In this document: in pieces, positions 8,496-16,872 of the stretch
Layout: each line of letters starts with the position of its first letter
Position numbering within the stretch: the first letter of the stretch is position 1
Origin: Myxococcales bacterium
Lineage (GTDB): Bacteria > Myxococcota_A > Polyangia > Nannocystales > Nannocystaceae
Assembly: GCA_014240065.1 (NCBI GenBank)
Contig: JAAZXR010000022.1
Span: 1-64,000, forward strand
Reading direction: 5' to 3'
DNA length: 64,000 nt
Translations under genes and position numbers: made by a program
The notes under the pieces: generated by a model
The model's database searches: none
The model's input: the letters and a program-made list of their open reading frames with translations, nothing else
Told to the model about the DNA's origin: nothing

Positions 8496-9555
8496 CGGGC
8501 GCCCCCTCCGCTGCGCCGCCCGGCTCGGGCGCGCTCGCGGATCCGGCGACGGGCGCGCTCGCCGGCCGGGTCTCCACCGGGTCCGCGCGAATCTCACCGA
8601 TCGCCTCGAGCGTCGCCACCTTCACCCGCGTCTCGGTCTCTACGGACAGGTGATGTTCGAGCGGCTTGAGGTAGCCGACGAAACGCTGGATCCCCATGGC
8701 GCGCACGATGGACTCGCGGACCGAGGGAGCTGGGTCGGACGAGAGCGCGTACAGCAGGCCCATCGCGGTCCCGTTGTCGGGGGCGGCCGCGAGCGCCATG
8801 GCACAATTGACCCGATCCTCGGGGCGGAGGCGATACGCCCCCTCCTTTTGCAACGTCAGCCCGTCGAGCAGGCCCTTGCGCCGCATCTCGTAGCCGGCGT
8901 AGACCTTCGCGGCTTTCTCGGTGTGGCCCGCCTTGACCTCAAGTTCGCCCCAGATGAGCCACGCTTGGAGGTCGTCGGGATCGAGCTCCACCAGCGTCTC
9001 TTGCGCTGAGATCGCCTCGTCATACTGTTCGCGTGCCGCCAGGGCCATGGCCAACACGGCGTGGCCAGCCGGCTCTCCGGGCAACAGCTTCACCACGCTC
9101 TGAAATCGCTCGACCGCCTCCTCCAAACGCCCCTCGTCTTGAGCGAGCGATCCGAGCGCGAGCCATGCGTTGGCGCGCAGGTGAGGGTCGTCGGCGTGGG
9201 CACCCACAGCGGACAGCTGCTCGCGCTGCGTCTTGGTCAAGGCGCCGCGATCGAGGGCGTCGGCGACCTCCTTGTACAGCTCCGCGAGCGCGTCGTCGTC
9301 GAAGGTGGCGTAGTCGGGCGGCTTCACCACGGGCGAAGACCCCGCGGCGGCCTCCGGGGCGGGCTCGGCGGATGCGGGCGCGGAGCCGGTGCTCGTCGTC
9401 GCGTCGCCGTCCACGGATCGGGTTTGCGCCTTGCTGCATCCCCACGCCCCGGCGATCATCACCAGCACGACCGGGAGGTGCGCGGCCCTGCGGATGCGAC
9501 GGGGGTCGCCGATCAGATCCGTGATGTGTGCCCTCCGGGCTCGCGCGCGCGACAT
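8485..9555 (-). CDS. TPR- and HEAT-repeat lipoprotein
   Basis: 356 residues from ATG 9555. A basic N-terminus and a hydrophobic stretch end in G-A-W-G-C (Cys40), a lipobox-like site, followed by a Ser/Thr/Ala/Pro-rich linker. Residues about 130-240 form TPR-like helix pairs (A-N-A-W-L-A-L-G-S-L-A-Q-D-E-G, A-V-E-R-F-Q-S-V-V-K-L). The C-terminal part resembles HEAT/PBS-lyase repeats (P-S-V-R-E-S-I-V-R-A-M-G and T-R-V-K-V-A-T-L-E-A-I-G). It overlaps the downstream ATPase start, so it may be an envelope partner of the Gld-like exporter. The frame runs far upstream of 9555, but that part is basic, low-complexity shadow sequence. Confidence 0.75.
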   Translation of the reverse strand: MSRARARRAHITDLIGDPRRIRRAAHLPVVLVMIAGAWGCSKAQTRSVDGDATTSTGSAPASAEPAPEAAAGSSPVVKPPDYATFDDDALAELYKEVADALDRGALTKTQREQLSAVGAHADDPHLRANAWLALGSLAQDEGRLEEAVERFQSVVKLLPGEPAGHAVLAMALAAREQYDEAISAQETLVELDPDDLQAWLIWGELEVKAGHTEKAAKVYAGYEMRRKGLLDGLTLQKEGAYRLRPEDRVNCAMALAAAPDNGTAMGLLYALSSDPAPSVRESIVRAMGIQRFVGYLKPLEHHLSVETETRVKVATLEAIGEIRADPVETRPASAPVAGSASAPEPGGAAEGAPVGD

Positions 9556-9680
9556 GGCGCCAAGGGTGCCACAGGCCGCCCCGAGAAGTGTAGGCGCCGC
9601 CCGCCGGTTCGCGCGCTGCGGAGCCACGACCCCTCGCGCTACGAGTGCGGCAGTCGCGCTGAGACGCCAACACTCGCCGC

Positions 9681-11543
9681 TCACGTGCCCTCCTCTGAAT
9701 CCAACCGTGGGAACCACGCCACGATCCCCTCCGACACCAACTCCACGAGCAACGCCGGGTCGCCGATCCCATCCCAACGCTGCTCGCGAACCGCGGCCAT
9801 GAGCTCTCGAACCTGGGCGGTCGCCACCATCGCGCGGGCGCTCCCCTCGAACCACGCGACGACGACGTCCACGCGATCGGCCCCCCTGTTCGGCTCCCAT
9901 CCGAGCACCTGGGCCACCGCGGCGCCGGAGAACGCGCCCGTCCGCGCGGTGCAATTCATCCTCAAGTGACCACGACCTAGGCCGCTCGACTCTGGCACCG
10001 CCCCAAACAGCTCCGCCTGCTCGTCCCGATGGGGCCGCCGCCGCACGAGATGTTCGAGGCCCGCGCGCTCGGCCCATGGGTGCGCGCGGCCGCGGAGCCA
10101 CCCACAAAAGCGAGCCCGCAGCGAGGCCTCCCCGTCGAAGGCCGGGGCGACGACAAACTCGCGCACCTCCGCCTCGAGCGCCGCCGCCTCGACATCTTCT
10201 GCGAGATCTGGCAACCCGCTGCGCAGCCCTTCCGCCACGTGCGCCGTCAGCCACGCTTGCGTCGCCGCCTGAGCCGTCTCGCCCGCGTCGGCGGAGCGCT
10301 CGAGCCCCGCGCAGAAGACCCGCGCCCCGATCCCTCCAGAGCCGCTGTCAAGAATTGCAAACAACTCGCGGAGATCATTCGTAATATCAGGAGTCAAAAG
10401 AGCGTCGCTTGGGTCATTTTCGGACCGCGCGCGCTCGCCGAGCCGCTCCAGCACGGGCATGGCGGCGTCCTCCATGGACTCTCCGGCGCGCTCGATCGCG
10501 ATGAACGCACGCATGCCCAAATCCTGGAGGATCCGACGTTCACGGCGCCGGGCGCCGGCTCGCGCGTCAAGCTCACATTCCCCCGCGACCATGGCGGCGC
10601 TCACCGCCGCGAGCCGCTCAAGCAGCGACTGGACAGAGCTTGAGTAGTCGCGCTCGGGTGCCAAAAACAATTCGATCCACGCGCCCATGCCCCAGCTCGT
10701 CATTCGATTCCAGTGCGCCCGCAGATAACCCACCGCGTCACTCGACGCGTTCAGGCGCGGTCGAAACGTCTCCACGCGACGGCCCGTGCGCAGCTCTTCG
10801 AGGACCGCGCCCACCTCCTCCGCCAAGTGTGCGCGGCCAAACGTCGCGAACCACAAGGCCGCATCGCGGGCCGCGGCGTCGGGGCGCGCGTCCTGCATCA
10901 CCTGCTCGCGCGCCGCCTGCTCGCACGCCGGGCAGTGCACCCGATAGCGCTGTGAGCTCGCATGGCTCGCGCAGCGTCCACGATAAATCTCGTCGAACCC
11001 GTACCAGTGAACCACGGGGAGCAGCTCACCGATCCTCGCCCCGACGTAGGCCTCGAAGCGCGTCATCTCAGGATGCCAGTAGAACCCGACCAGGCGGTGG
11101 AGCAGCTCGTGGGGCCGCCATTTTGGACGGAGGTTGGGGTCGCGGGACGCGAGGCGCTCTTCCAGGGTGAACGCGCCGTACTTGGGCGCGACGAACACGC
11201 CATCCTCCCAGCCCGTATCACTCTCGAAGGCCGCGACGCCGCGCACCTCGCCTTGAGTTTGTTCGGCGCGGCGCAGGGCGTGGCGGCGTTCATGATGGGC
11301 GAAGACGATCCCCTCGCTCGCCGCGAGCGCGGCCACCCGCGTCGAATAGGGGGACGCGGCCAACTCCCACGGGGGCGCTCCCATCACCGCGAGCGACGAA
11401 CGCAGCGCCGCGGGCAGCTCCGCAATATGGGTGGTGGTCTCGCAGCAGCGAGCGACGAGCGCTTCGGGTTCGGGGAACCACGCGTCGAGGTCGGCGACGT
11501 GCCCGCGACGAAGCGGCGGAAGCGACAGGATCGAGGCGGTCAT
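9681..11543 (-). CDS. Uncharacterised protein with HExxH and a CxxH-x9-CxxC zinc-site pattern
   Basis: 620 residues from ATG 11543, overlapping the stop of the upstream NAD(P)HX repair gene by 4 nt. I do not recognise the family. Visible: H-E-L-L-H at 145-149 inside W-R-P-H-E-L-L-H-R-L, with acidic residues Glu164 and Glu173 nearby, as in zincin metallopeptidases. Cys191, His194, Cys204 and Cys207 then form a C-x2-H-x9-C-x2-C zinc-ribbon-like pattern. There is no signal peptide or membrane segment, so it looks cytoplasmic. The C-terminal 300 residues are Ala/Glu-rich and helical. A metallopeptidase or a zinc-stabilised structural protein are both possible; neither is shown. Confidence 0.7.
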   Translation of the reverse strand: MTASILSLPPLRRGHVADLDAWFPEPEALVARCCETTTHIAELPAALRSSLAVMGAPPWELAASPYSTRVAALAASEGIVFAHHERRHALRRAEQTQGEVRGVAAFESDTGWEDGVFVAPKYGAFTLEERLASRDPNLRPKWRPHELLHRLVGFYWHPEMTRFEAYVGARIGELLPVVHWYGFDEIYRGRCASHASSQRYRVHCPACEQAAREQVMQDARPDAAARDAALWFATFGRAHLAEEVGAVLEELRTGRRVETFRPRLNASSDAVGYLRAHWNRMTSWGMGAWIELFLAPERDYSSSVQSLLERLAAVSAAMVAGECELDARAGARRRERRILQDLGMRAFIAIERAGESMEDAAMPVLERLGERARSENDPSDALLTPDITNDLRELFAILDSGSGGIGARVFCAGLERSADAGETAQAATQAWLTAHVAEGLRSGLPDLAEDVEAAALEAEVREFVVAPAFDGEASLRARFCGWLRGRAHPWAERAGLEHLVRRRPHRDEQAELFGAVPESSGLGRGHLRMNCTARTGAFSGAAVAQVLGWEPNRGADRVDVVVAWFEGSARAMVATAQVRELMAAVREQRWDGIGDPALLVELVSEGIVAWFPRLDSEEGT

Positions 11544-13123
11544 CCCCAGCGCTGCCTCGGGAAGTTCGCGAGCAGGGGATCCGGCGCGGCGCCCTCGAGC
11601 CCCGCGACCGCCGCGCCGAGGCGGTCGGCGACCTCGGACGCCGTGGGCATGCCATCGACCGCGGTGCCGTCGTGGGCCGCGAGCTCGCCCGCCACGGCGT
11701 GCACGAGCACCGCGACCCGAGCCGCCCGGGCCGCGGCCACCCCTTGAGCGAGCAGCGTGCCCACCACCCCCGACAACACGTCCCCCGTGCCCGCCGTGGC
11801 CAGCGCGCTCGACCCCTCCGTCGCGATCCACACCTCGCCGGTCGGGGCGGCGACGAGGCTCCCGCGTCCCTTGAGCACGACCACCGCATCCAACATGATC
11901 GCCAAGGAGCGCGCGCTGGCGAGGCGCGCTCGCTGCACCTCCTCCGCCGTGATCGGTCGCGATTCGAGCTTGGACAACAGCGTGGCGGCCTCCCCGGGAT
12001 GCGGCGTCACGATGCGGGGGCCTCGGTGCGACGCTCGGCGGGCGCCCGTGGCGTCCCCGAGCACCAACAGCGCGCTCGCGTCCCATACGGCCGGCCGCAG
12101 GTCCTCTGCCCAACAACGTCGCAGCGGATCCGTGAGCATCCCCGCCGCGTCGAGGAGCCCCGGCCCCACCACCAAGGCGTTCGCTCCCGGCGCCACCTCG
12201 TCACCGACGCCGTCGAGCATGACCTCGGGTCGCGCCGCCACGAGGACCTCGGCGCCTGCCCGCGTCGGGAGCCGCGCGGTGACCAATCCGGCCCCCATCC
12301 GCAGGCTCGCCGACGCCGCCAGCGCAGCGGCGCCCGGCGTCCGTTCACTGCCGGCCCACAGCCCCACATGGCCGCGCGCGCCCTTGTGCGCCGCGCCCGC
12401 CGCCAGCGACCCTATGGAGGGGCCCTCCCTTCGATCACCGCGGACGGTTTGTGCGCCGATGAGTTTGAAGGGGCTCGCGGGCGCGTCGGGGGGCCGCTCG
12501 ATCCCCACCCGCGCGACCACCACCTCGCCCGCAGCGTCTCGACCGGGGGTGAGGTGCAGACCCGGCTTGCTGCGCTCGACCGTCACGGTCACCGCCGCGC
12601 GCACCACCGCCCCCTCGATGACGCCGTCGTCTGGATCGACGCCGCTTGGAAGGTCGATGGCCGCGACGTCGGGGTAGCCATCGAGCGCCCTGATCGCCGC
12701 CTCGAGCTCGGGCTGCGGCGCCCCGCGACTCCCCGTACCCAACAGCGCATCCACGACCACCGCGCCAGGCCTGGGCCCCCGGAGCACGGTGGAGAGCGTC
12801 ACCCCTGCGGCGGCCGCCCGCGCACGCTGAGCAGCGCGCGCCTCGGACCCTCGCGCGGTCGCGAGCAGCACCTGCGCGGCCCACCCTCGCTGGGCGAGGA
12901 TCCGCGCGACGGCGATCCCATCCGCCCCGTTATTCCCCGGTCCCGCGTACACGTCGAGCACCCGACGCGACGGCCACCGCGCGTCCACGATATCCGCCAC
13001 GGCGACCGCCACGCGCTCCATCAAGACCGCGGACGGCGCCGCGAGGGCACCCGTGGCGTGGGCGTCCGCCTCCCGCGCCTGCGCGCGCGTCCAAAGCTCG
13101 TTGGGGGCCACCTTCACCGGCAT
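11540..13123 (-). CDS. nnr: Bifunctional NAD(P)H-hydrate repair enzyme (epimerase plus dehydratase)
   Basis: 527 residues, the usual length of the fused enzyme. The N-terminal YjeF_N epimerase domain (about 1-215) shows Y-A-G-P-G-N-N-G-A-D-G, V-D-A-L-L-G-T-G-S-R-G and A-I-D-L-P-S-G-V-D-P-D-D-G. The C-terminal ribokinase-like dehydratase domain shows V-V-G-P-G-L, T-P-H-P-G-E-A-A-T-L-L, and the nucleotide/active-site loop A-T-A-G-T-G-D-V-L-S-G. Together they convert damaged NADHX/NADPHX back to NAD(P)H using ADP or ATP. The start is ATG 13123; the longer open frame overlaps glmM. It follows glmM by 58 bp, a common bacterial pairing. Confidence 0.95.
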   Translation of the reverse strand: MPVKVAPNELWTRAQAREADAHATGALAAPSAVLMERVAVAVADIVDARWPSRRVLDVYAGPGNNGADGIAVARILAQRGWAAQVLLATARGSEARAAQRARAAAAGVTLSTVLRGPRPGAVVVDALLGTGSRGAPQPELEAAIRALDGYPDVAAIDLPSGVDPDDGVIEGAVVRAAVTVTVERSKPGLHLTPGRDAAGEVVVARVGIERPPDAPASPFKLIGAQTVRGDRREGPSIGSLAAGAAHKGARGHVGLWAGSERTPGAAALAASASLRMGAGLVTARLPTRAGAEVLVAARPEVMLDGVGDEVAPGANALVVGPGLLDAAGMLTDPLRRCWAEDLRPAVWDASALLVLGDATGARRASHRGPRIVTPHPGEAATLLSKLESRPITAEEVQRARLASARSLAIMLDAVVVLKGRGSLVAAPTGEVWIATEGSSALATAGTGDVLSGVVGTLLAQGVAAARAARVAVLVHAVAGELAAHDGTAVDGMPTASEVADRLGAAVAGLEGAAPDPLLANFPRQRWG

Positions 13124-13181
13124 AGATTCGCACGAAACGCCCCCGGTTGACGAGCCACCGCCCGCCTCGACCTGACGCCCC

Positions 13182-14531
13182 CTACGCGCCGAGGTCTGCG
13201 CCGGCCGCCTCTTCCAGGGCGCCCATGATCGCTCGGATCTGGGCGTCGTCCTCGCCTTCCACCATGAACCGCAGCTTCGTCTCCGTACCGGACCAGCGCA
13301 CGAGCACTCGCCCCGTGGCCCCAAGCTTCTCCTCGGCGTCGCGCACCACGGCAGCGACCGCCTTGAGCTCCTCGACCGGGCGCCGCACCTTGGAGACGAA
13401 GCTCCCCGTGCGCTGCGGCACCCGCTCGAACACCGCGCACAGATCCGCGAGTGACCGCTCCTTTGCGACCATGAAACTCAACACCTTGAGCGCGGTCGCG
13501 ACGCCGTCCCCCGTGGTCGCGTGATCGAGCAGCACGACGTGGCCGGATTGCTCGCCTCCCAGGTTGAATCCCCGCGTCCGCATCGCCTCGACGACGTAGC
13601 GATCACCCACCGGCGTCCGCACCACGTCGAGCCCCATGTCCACGAGCGCACGCTCCACACCGAGGTTGGACATCACCGTGGTCACCACCCCGCCACCTCG
13701 CAGCGTCCCCTCATCGGCCATCTCCCGCGCACACAACGCCAGCACGGCGTCGCCGTCCACGATGCGCCCGTGCTGATCCGAGAAAATAATGCGATCAGCG
13801 TCGCCGTCGAGCGCGATGCCCAGGTCCGCCCCATGCGCGACGACCTCCTTGGCCATCTGTTCGGCGTGCAAGGCCCCGACGCCCTCGTTGATGTTGGTGC
13901 CGTTGGGGCTGACACCGAGCGCGATCACCTCCGCCCCGAGCTCCCTCAGCACCGTGGGCGCTATTTTGTACGCGGCCCCGTGGGCGCAATCCACCACCAG
14001 CTTGATCCCGTCGAGGCGGCCTCGGTGGGTGAACGCGGACTTGACGTGGGTGATGTACCGCCCAGGCGCGTCGTCGATGCGACGCGCGCGACCCACGGCG
14101 CTCCCGCGGGCGTAGGCGTCGTCGAGCGCCCCGGGCACCGCCAGCCCCTCGAGCTCCTGCTCGACGGCGTCGGGGAGTTTGAAGCCGTCACCTGCGAACA
14201 ACTTGATGCCGTTGTCTTGGAAGAGGTTGTGGCTCGCGGACACCATCACACCTGCGTCAGCGCGCATGCTCTGCACCAGGTACGCGACCGCCGGCGTCGG
14301 CATCGGTCCCACAAACATCACGTCGACCCCCATGGCGCACAGCCCCGCGGACAAGGCGTTCTCGAACATGTAGCAGCTCAAGCGCGTGTCCTTCCCGACG
14401 ACGACCTGACCGTGGTGACCAAAGTGTGCGGCGACCGCCATGCCCACGCGCATGACCACGTCCGGTGTCATGGGCGCTTCGTTGGCGCAGCCACGGATTC
14501 CATCGGTCCCGAACAGAGTCCTCTTCGTCAT
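13182..14531 (-). CDS. glmM: Phosphoglucosamine mutase GlmM
   Basis: 449 residues, full family length. It converts glucosamine-6-phosphate to glucosamine-1-phosphate for UDP-GlcNAc and cell-wall synthesis. Visible motifs: N-terminal L-F-G-T-D-G-I-R-G, the phosphoserine loop V-M-V-S-A-S-H-N with catalytic Ser100, the metal loop L-D-G-D-A-D-R, the sugar-binding G-G-E-Q-S-G-H, and the C-terminal phosphate-binding R-W-S-G-T-E. It sits 87 bp after folP. The folP-glmM order is widespread, but the diadenylate cyclase and ybbR genes often found between them elsewhere are absent. Confidence 0.97.
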   Translation of the reverse strand: MTKRTLFGTDGIRGCANEAPMTPDVVMRVGMAVAAHFGHHGQVVVGKDTRLSCYMFENALSAGLCAMGVDVMFVGPMPTPAVAYLVQSMRADAGVMVSASHNLFQDNGIKLFAGDGFKLPDAVEQELEGLAVPGALDDAYARGSAVGRARRIDDAPGRYITHVKSAFTHRGRLDGIKLVVDCAHGAAYKIAPTVLRELGAEVIALGVSPNGTNINEGVGALHAEQMAKEVVAHGADLGIALDGDADRIIFSDQHGRIVDGDAVLALCAREMADEGTLRGGGVVTTVMSNLGVERALVDMGLDVVRTPVGDRYVVEAMRTRGFNLGGEQSGHVVLLDHATTGDGVATALKVLSFMVAKERSLADLCAVFERVPQRTGSFVSKVRRPVEELKAVAAVVRDAEEKLGATGRVLVRWSGTETKLRFMVEGEDDAQIRAIMGALEEAAGADLGA

Positions 14532-14618
14532 CGGCAGCCATTGTACCGGAGCGCAGGCGAGAGTCCCGTGTTTTTCACGCGCCCACGAGGCGCGGACGGC
14601 CGCCCGGGATCCGTGCGC

Positions 14619-15536
14619 TCAACTCCGCTCGCCGAGGACGCCCCGCACCTCGCCCCGGGCGCGCAGAATTTCGGCGCGGACGCGCAAGCCCTCCAGCGTG
14701 AAGAGCACGTCATGTACGCGCACGAGCATCGCCCCACACTCCACGGCGGTGAGGGCCGCCGCGACGCTCGCGAGCCCTCGTGAGCCCACGGGGAGCCCGG
14801 TGATCGCGCCGAGGAAGCGCTTGCGACTCGCCCCTATCAACACCGGCCGGCCGATGCGGTCTTCCAGCCACCGACCTGAGGCCACCAGCGCGGCGCTTTG
14901 GCTGGCGTCTTTACCGAAGCCGACGCAGGGATCGATGACGATGGATTCGGGGGCCACCCCGGCTCGCACCGCCCGCTCCACCGACGCCTCCAAGTCGCCT
15001 GCGATCTCGTCAAATAGGCGCGTGAAGGTCGAGGCCTCCGTCATCGTGTCCGGCGTGCCACGCATATGCCCGATCACGAGTCCAGCGCCCTCGCGCGCGA
15101 CGAGCTGCGCCATCGCGGGATCGGCGAGACCGCTCACGTCGTTGACGACCTGCGCGCCCGCTTGGATCGCAGCGCTCGCGACCGACGCGCGCCGCGTGTC
15201 GATGGAGCGGATCGCGCCAGCGAGGCGGGCGTCCGCACGCATCGCCTCCAGCGCTGGGACCACCCGCGCGCGTTCCTGATCGATCCCCACCGCGCGGGCG
15301 CCGGGACGCGTAGACTCCCCACCGACGTCGAGCAGCGTCACCCCGGCCTCGACCCAAGTGGCGCAGGTGTCTGTGATGAGGAGCGGGTCCACAGCGCCGT
15401 TCGTCCCGTCAGCCCAGCGCCCGCCGTCGGAGAAACTGTCCGGTGTGACGTTGACGATCCCCATCACGACCGGACCGTCAAAGGTCAACGAGCGCCCGCC
15501 GCCTACCCTCCACACCAAGAGATCCTCGCGCTTCAC
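14619..15536 (-). CDS. folP: Dihydropteroate synthase FolP
   Basis: 305 residues from GTG 15536. It joins p-aminobenzoate and hydroxymethyl-dihydropterin pyrophosphate in folate synthesis. Signatures: V-M-G-I-V-N-V-T-P-D-S-F-S-D-G-G, then L-L-D-V-G-G-E-S-T-R-P-G-A, then V-N-D-V-S-G-L, and I-D-P-C-V-G-F-G-K, plus the C-terminal I-G-A-S-R-K-R-F-L-G. The frame opens at 15590, but GTG 15536 places about 23 residues before the first conserved motif, as in known FolPs. The ribosome binding site is weak for both choices. ftsH, a frequent neighbour of folP, is about 46 kb away here. Confidence 0.95.
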   Translation of the reverse strand: MKREDLLVWRVGGGRSLTFDGPVVMGIVNVTPDSFSDGGRWADGTNGAVDPLLITDTCATWVEAGVTLLDVGGESTRPGARAVGIDQERARVVPALEAMRADARLAGAIRSIDTRRASVASAAIQAGAQVVNDVSGLADPAMAQLVAREGAGLVIGHMRGTPDTMTEASTFTRLFDEIAGDLEASVERAVRAGVAPESIVIDPCVGFGKDASQSAALVASGRWLEDRIGRPVLIGASRKRFLGAITGLPVGSRGLASVAAALTAVECGAMLVRVHDVLFTLEGLRVRAEILRARGEVRGVLGERS

Positions 15537-15610
15537 CCCCGCAACATACCTCGGAGCGACGGATCCGCGGCTGCCTCCCCTCTGTCGCAATTGTTGGCTG
15601 TTTTGCGCCC

Positions 15611-15647
15611 AGAAAACGCAAAAAGGCTCCCTGGCAGGGGGGCCTTG
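15611..15647 (-). terminator. Intrinsic terminator
   Basis: Read on the minus strand: A-A-G-G-C-C-C-C-C-C, loop T-G-C-C, A-G-G-G-A-G-C-C-T-T, then TTTGCGTTTT. The stem is about nine pairs with one G-T wobble and is followed by a T-rich tract. It lies 43 nt after the stop of the small ORF at 15690 and before folP, so it ends a minus-strand transcript that begins upstream in this gene-poor stretch. Confidence 0.7.
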
Positions 15648-15689
15648 TACCGACGAAGCCGCCGGCCGCTGTCGCGCATCGAGCGCGTG

Positions 15690-15881
15690 CTAGAGGTAGA
15701 AATCGATGACGGCGATCCCTCGCTTTGAGGGCTCTTTTGTCGCGTCCCCGTCGACCTTGGGTGCATCGCACGGTCGGTCTCTCACCGGAAGCCTCAAGTC
15801 GAGTCTTGCGGGCTCGTGCTTGTGGGGCGGGGTTTTTCGCTTTCTGCGTCTTGTCCAGGCGGCTGGCATGGGTGGCTCCAT
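15690..15881 (-). CDS. Possible small basic protein, unknown
   Basis: 63 codons from ATG 15881. The N-terminus is strongly basic (R-R-R-K-R-K at residues 11-16), and the C-terminus is K-R-G-I-A-V-I-D-F-Y-L. It ends 43 nt before a good intrinsic terminator, which favours a real transcript. Third-position GC is lower than in neighbouring genes and no Shine-Dalgarno box is visible, so it may instead lie inside a structured non-coding RNA. I do not recognise the protein. Confidence 0.35.
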   Translation of the reverse strand: MEPPMPAAWTRRRKRKTPPHKHEPARLDLRLPVRDRPCDAPKVDGDATKEPSKRGIAVIDFYL

Positions 15882-16068
15882 TCTTGGATGTGGGTTGGTG
15901 ACGTGCTGTCTTAAACCTCTGTGCGTATAGCTGAACGCTCGTGCAAGGGACCTTTGAAACAAATTGTTGGGAGAGCGCTCCTTGTTTGGTGAATTTTGTC
16001 CTTTTGAATCGGCGCCGTCGAGTTTTGGACTTTTTCTCGCCGGCGGTGTGTGCCCAATCCGTCCCTTA

Positions 16069-16085
16069 TGATTAAAGCCTAATCA
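16069..16085. promoter_or_regulatory. Inverted repeat, possible operator
   Basis: TGATTA-N5-TAATCA, six-base arms that match perfectly, in the AT-richest part of the gene-poor stretch. It lies about 190 bp upstream of the small ORF. A regulator site is only a guess. Confidence 0.3.
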
Positions 16086-16230
16086 TTGGTTCGGCCGGCG
16101 CAAGCGTTCCCTGAAGAGGTTTTTTGGCCCATGTAGGGCGAGGTGGCAGGCGGAGGCGCGCAACTCCACGCCTGCGCACGCTAGCAGGTCATTTCGGGCG
16201 CCGCGTCGCTGCGCAGGTCGCCGTCGGCGG

Positions 16231-16872
16231 CTAAAAATCGACGATGACCCAACGCGCGCCTTCACGTTCCAAGTGCGCGGCGCGGTCCCCGGCGAGGAGG
16301 AGCGTCGCCGAGTGCGCGTCGACAAATAGCGGCCCTTCGAGGCCCTCGCGCAGAAGATCTCTCGACGCGTGGAGCTCATCAGACTCCGGCCCGCCGGTCC
16401 ATACGCGCCGAACCGCCTCCGGCGTCAACTCCTCACGAAAGCGGCGCGGTGCAAATCCTGCGACCACGTCCCAACGCTCCAAGTCGATCGCGCGTAAGAA
16501 ACTTCGGAGCGCGCCCCGTGGGGTGTCATCCGGGAACAGCACGGACAAATCGGAATTGATCTTCCATCCGTCCTCCGTCCATATCGCGGGCAAAACGACC
16601 CCGCCAGCGACCTCCACCATCGTCGTCACCCGCGCCGCCTCCACGGCTCCAAGGCCCGGCTGACTCGCCCGTTCGTCCCCCGCGGCCGCCTGCTGAGCGA
16701 CCAAGCGCGGATGCGTGCGCGCCTCCGCGCGCGCCGTCGCCTCGCGTTGGAGATCCCTGTCGAGCGCATTCGCTGCGCGCGTCAGTCGTTGATCCGGCGC
16801 GCACGCGAGCGGGAGTGACGACGCCAACAGCGCCGCCGAGATACAAGACAGCCCCCGCGACCGGGAATTCAC
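16231..16872 (-). CDS. Predicted lipoprotein, unknown function
   Basis: 213 residues with a clear lipoprotein signal ending L-P-L-A-C-A-P-D (Cys24). An Arg/Ala-rich helical segment (about 30-75) follows. The C-terminal part contains E-V-A-G-G-V-V-L-P-A-I-W-T-E-D-G-W-K-I and ends W-V-I-V-D-F, a pattern resembling NTF2/DUF4878-type folds in which a stretch of helices is followed by a final W-x-I-x-x-F strand; this is inference. The ATG overlaps the fabZ stop by 4 nt (ATGA), so it belongs to the bamA-ompH-fabZ operon and probably acts in the envelope. Confidence 0.75.
   Translation of the reverse strand: MNSRSRGLSCISAALLASSLPLACAPDQRLTRAANALDRDLQREATARAEARTHPRLVAQQAAAGDERASQPGLGAVEAARVTTMVEVAGGVVLPAIWTEDGWKINSDLSVLFPDDTPRGALRSFLRAIDLERWDVVAGFAPRRFREELTPEAVRRVWTGGPESDELHASRDLLREGLEGPLFVDAHSATLLLAGDRAAHLEREGARWVIVDF

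Larger units (their letters stand above)
15537..16230. other. 694-bp stretch without a firm gene
   Basis: Between folP and the 16231 lipoprotein gene. It is visibly more AT-rich than the flanks, especially 15900-16090. It holds a minus-strand intrinsic terminator (15611-15647), a small basic minus-strand ORF (15690-15881) and an inverted repeat (16069-16085). I compared it by eye with tmRNA, RNase P RNA and SRP RNA hallmarks and found no convincing match. Confidence 0.6.

Noticed and set aside
10740-12116. N-terminal extension of the HExxH protein to 12116
   Set aside because: Residues before ATG 11543 are Arg/Gly-rich shadow of the nnr gene; the 4-nt overlap start is far better.
15650-16090. 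RNase P RNA or tmRNA in the gene-poor stretch (a minus-strand AAAAAGTCC resembles the RNase P core)
   Set aside because: The second universally conserved RNase P segment (ACAGAA context) and the tmRNA ends with an encoded tag are not visible.
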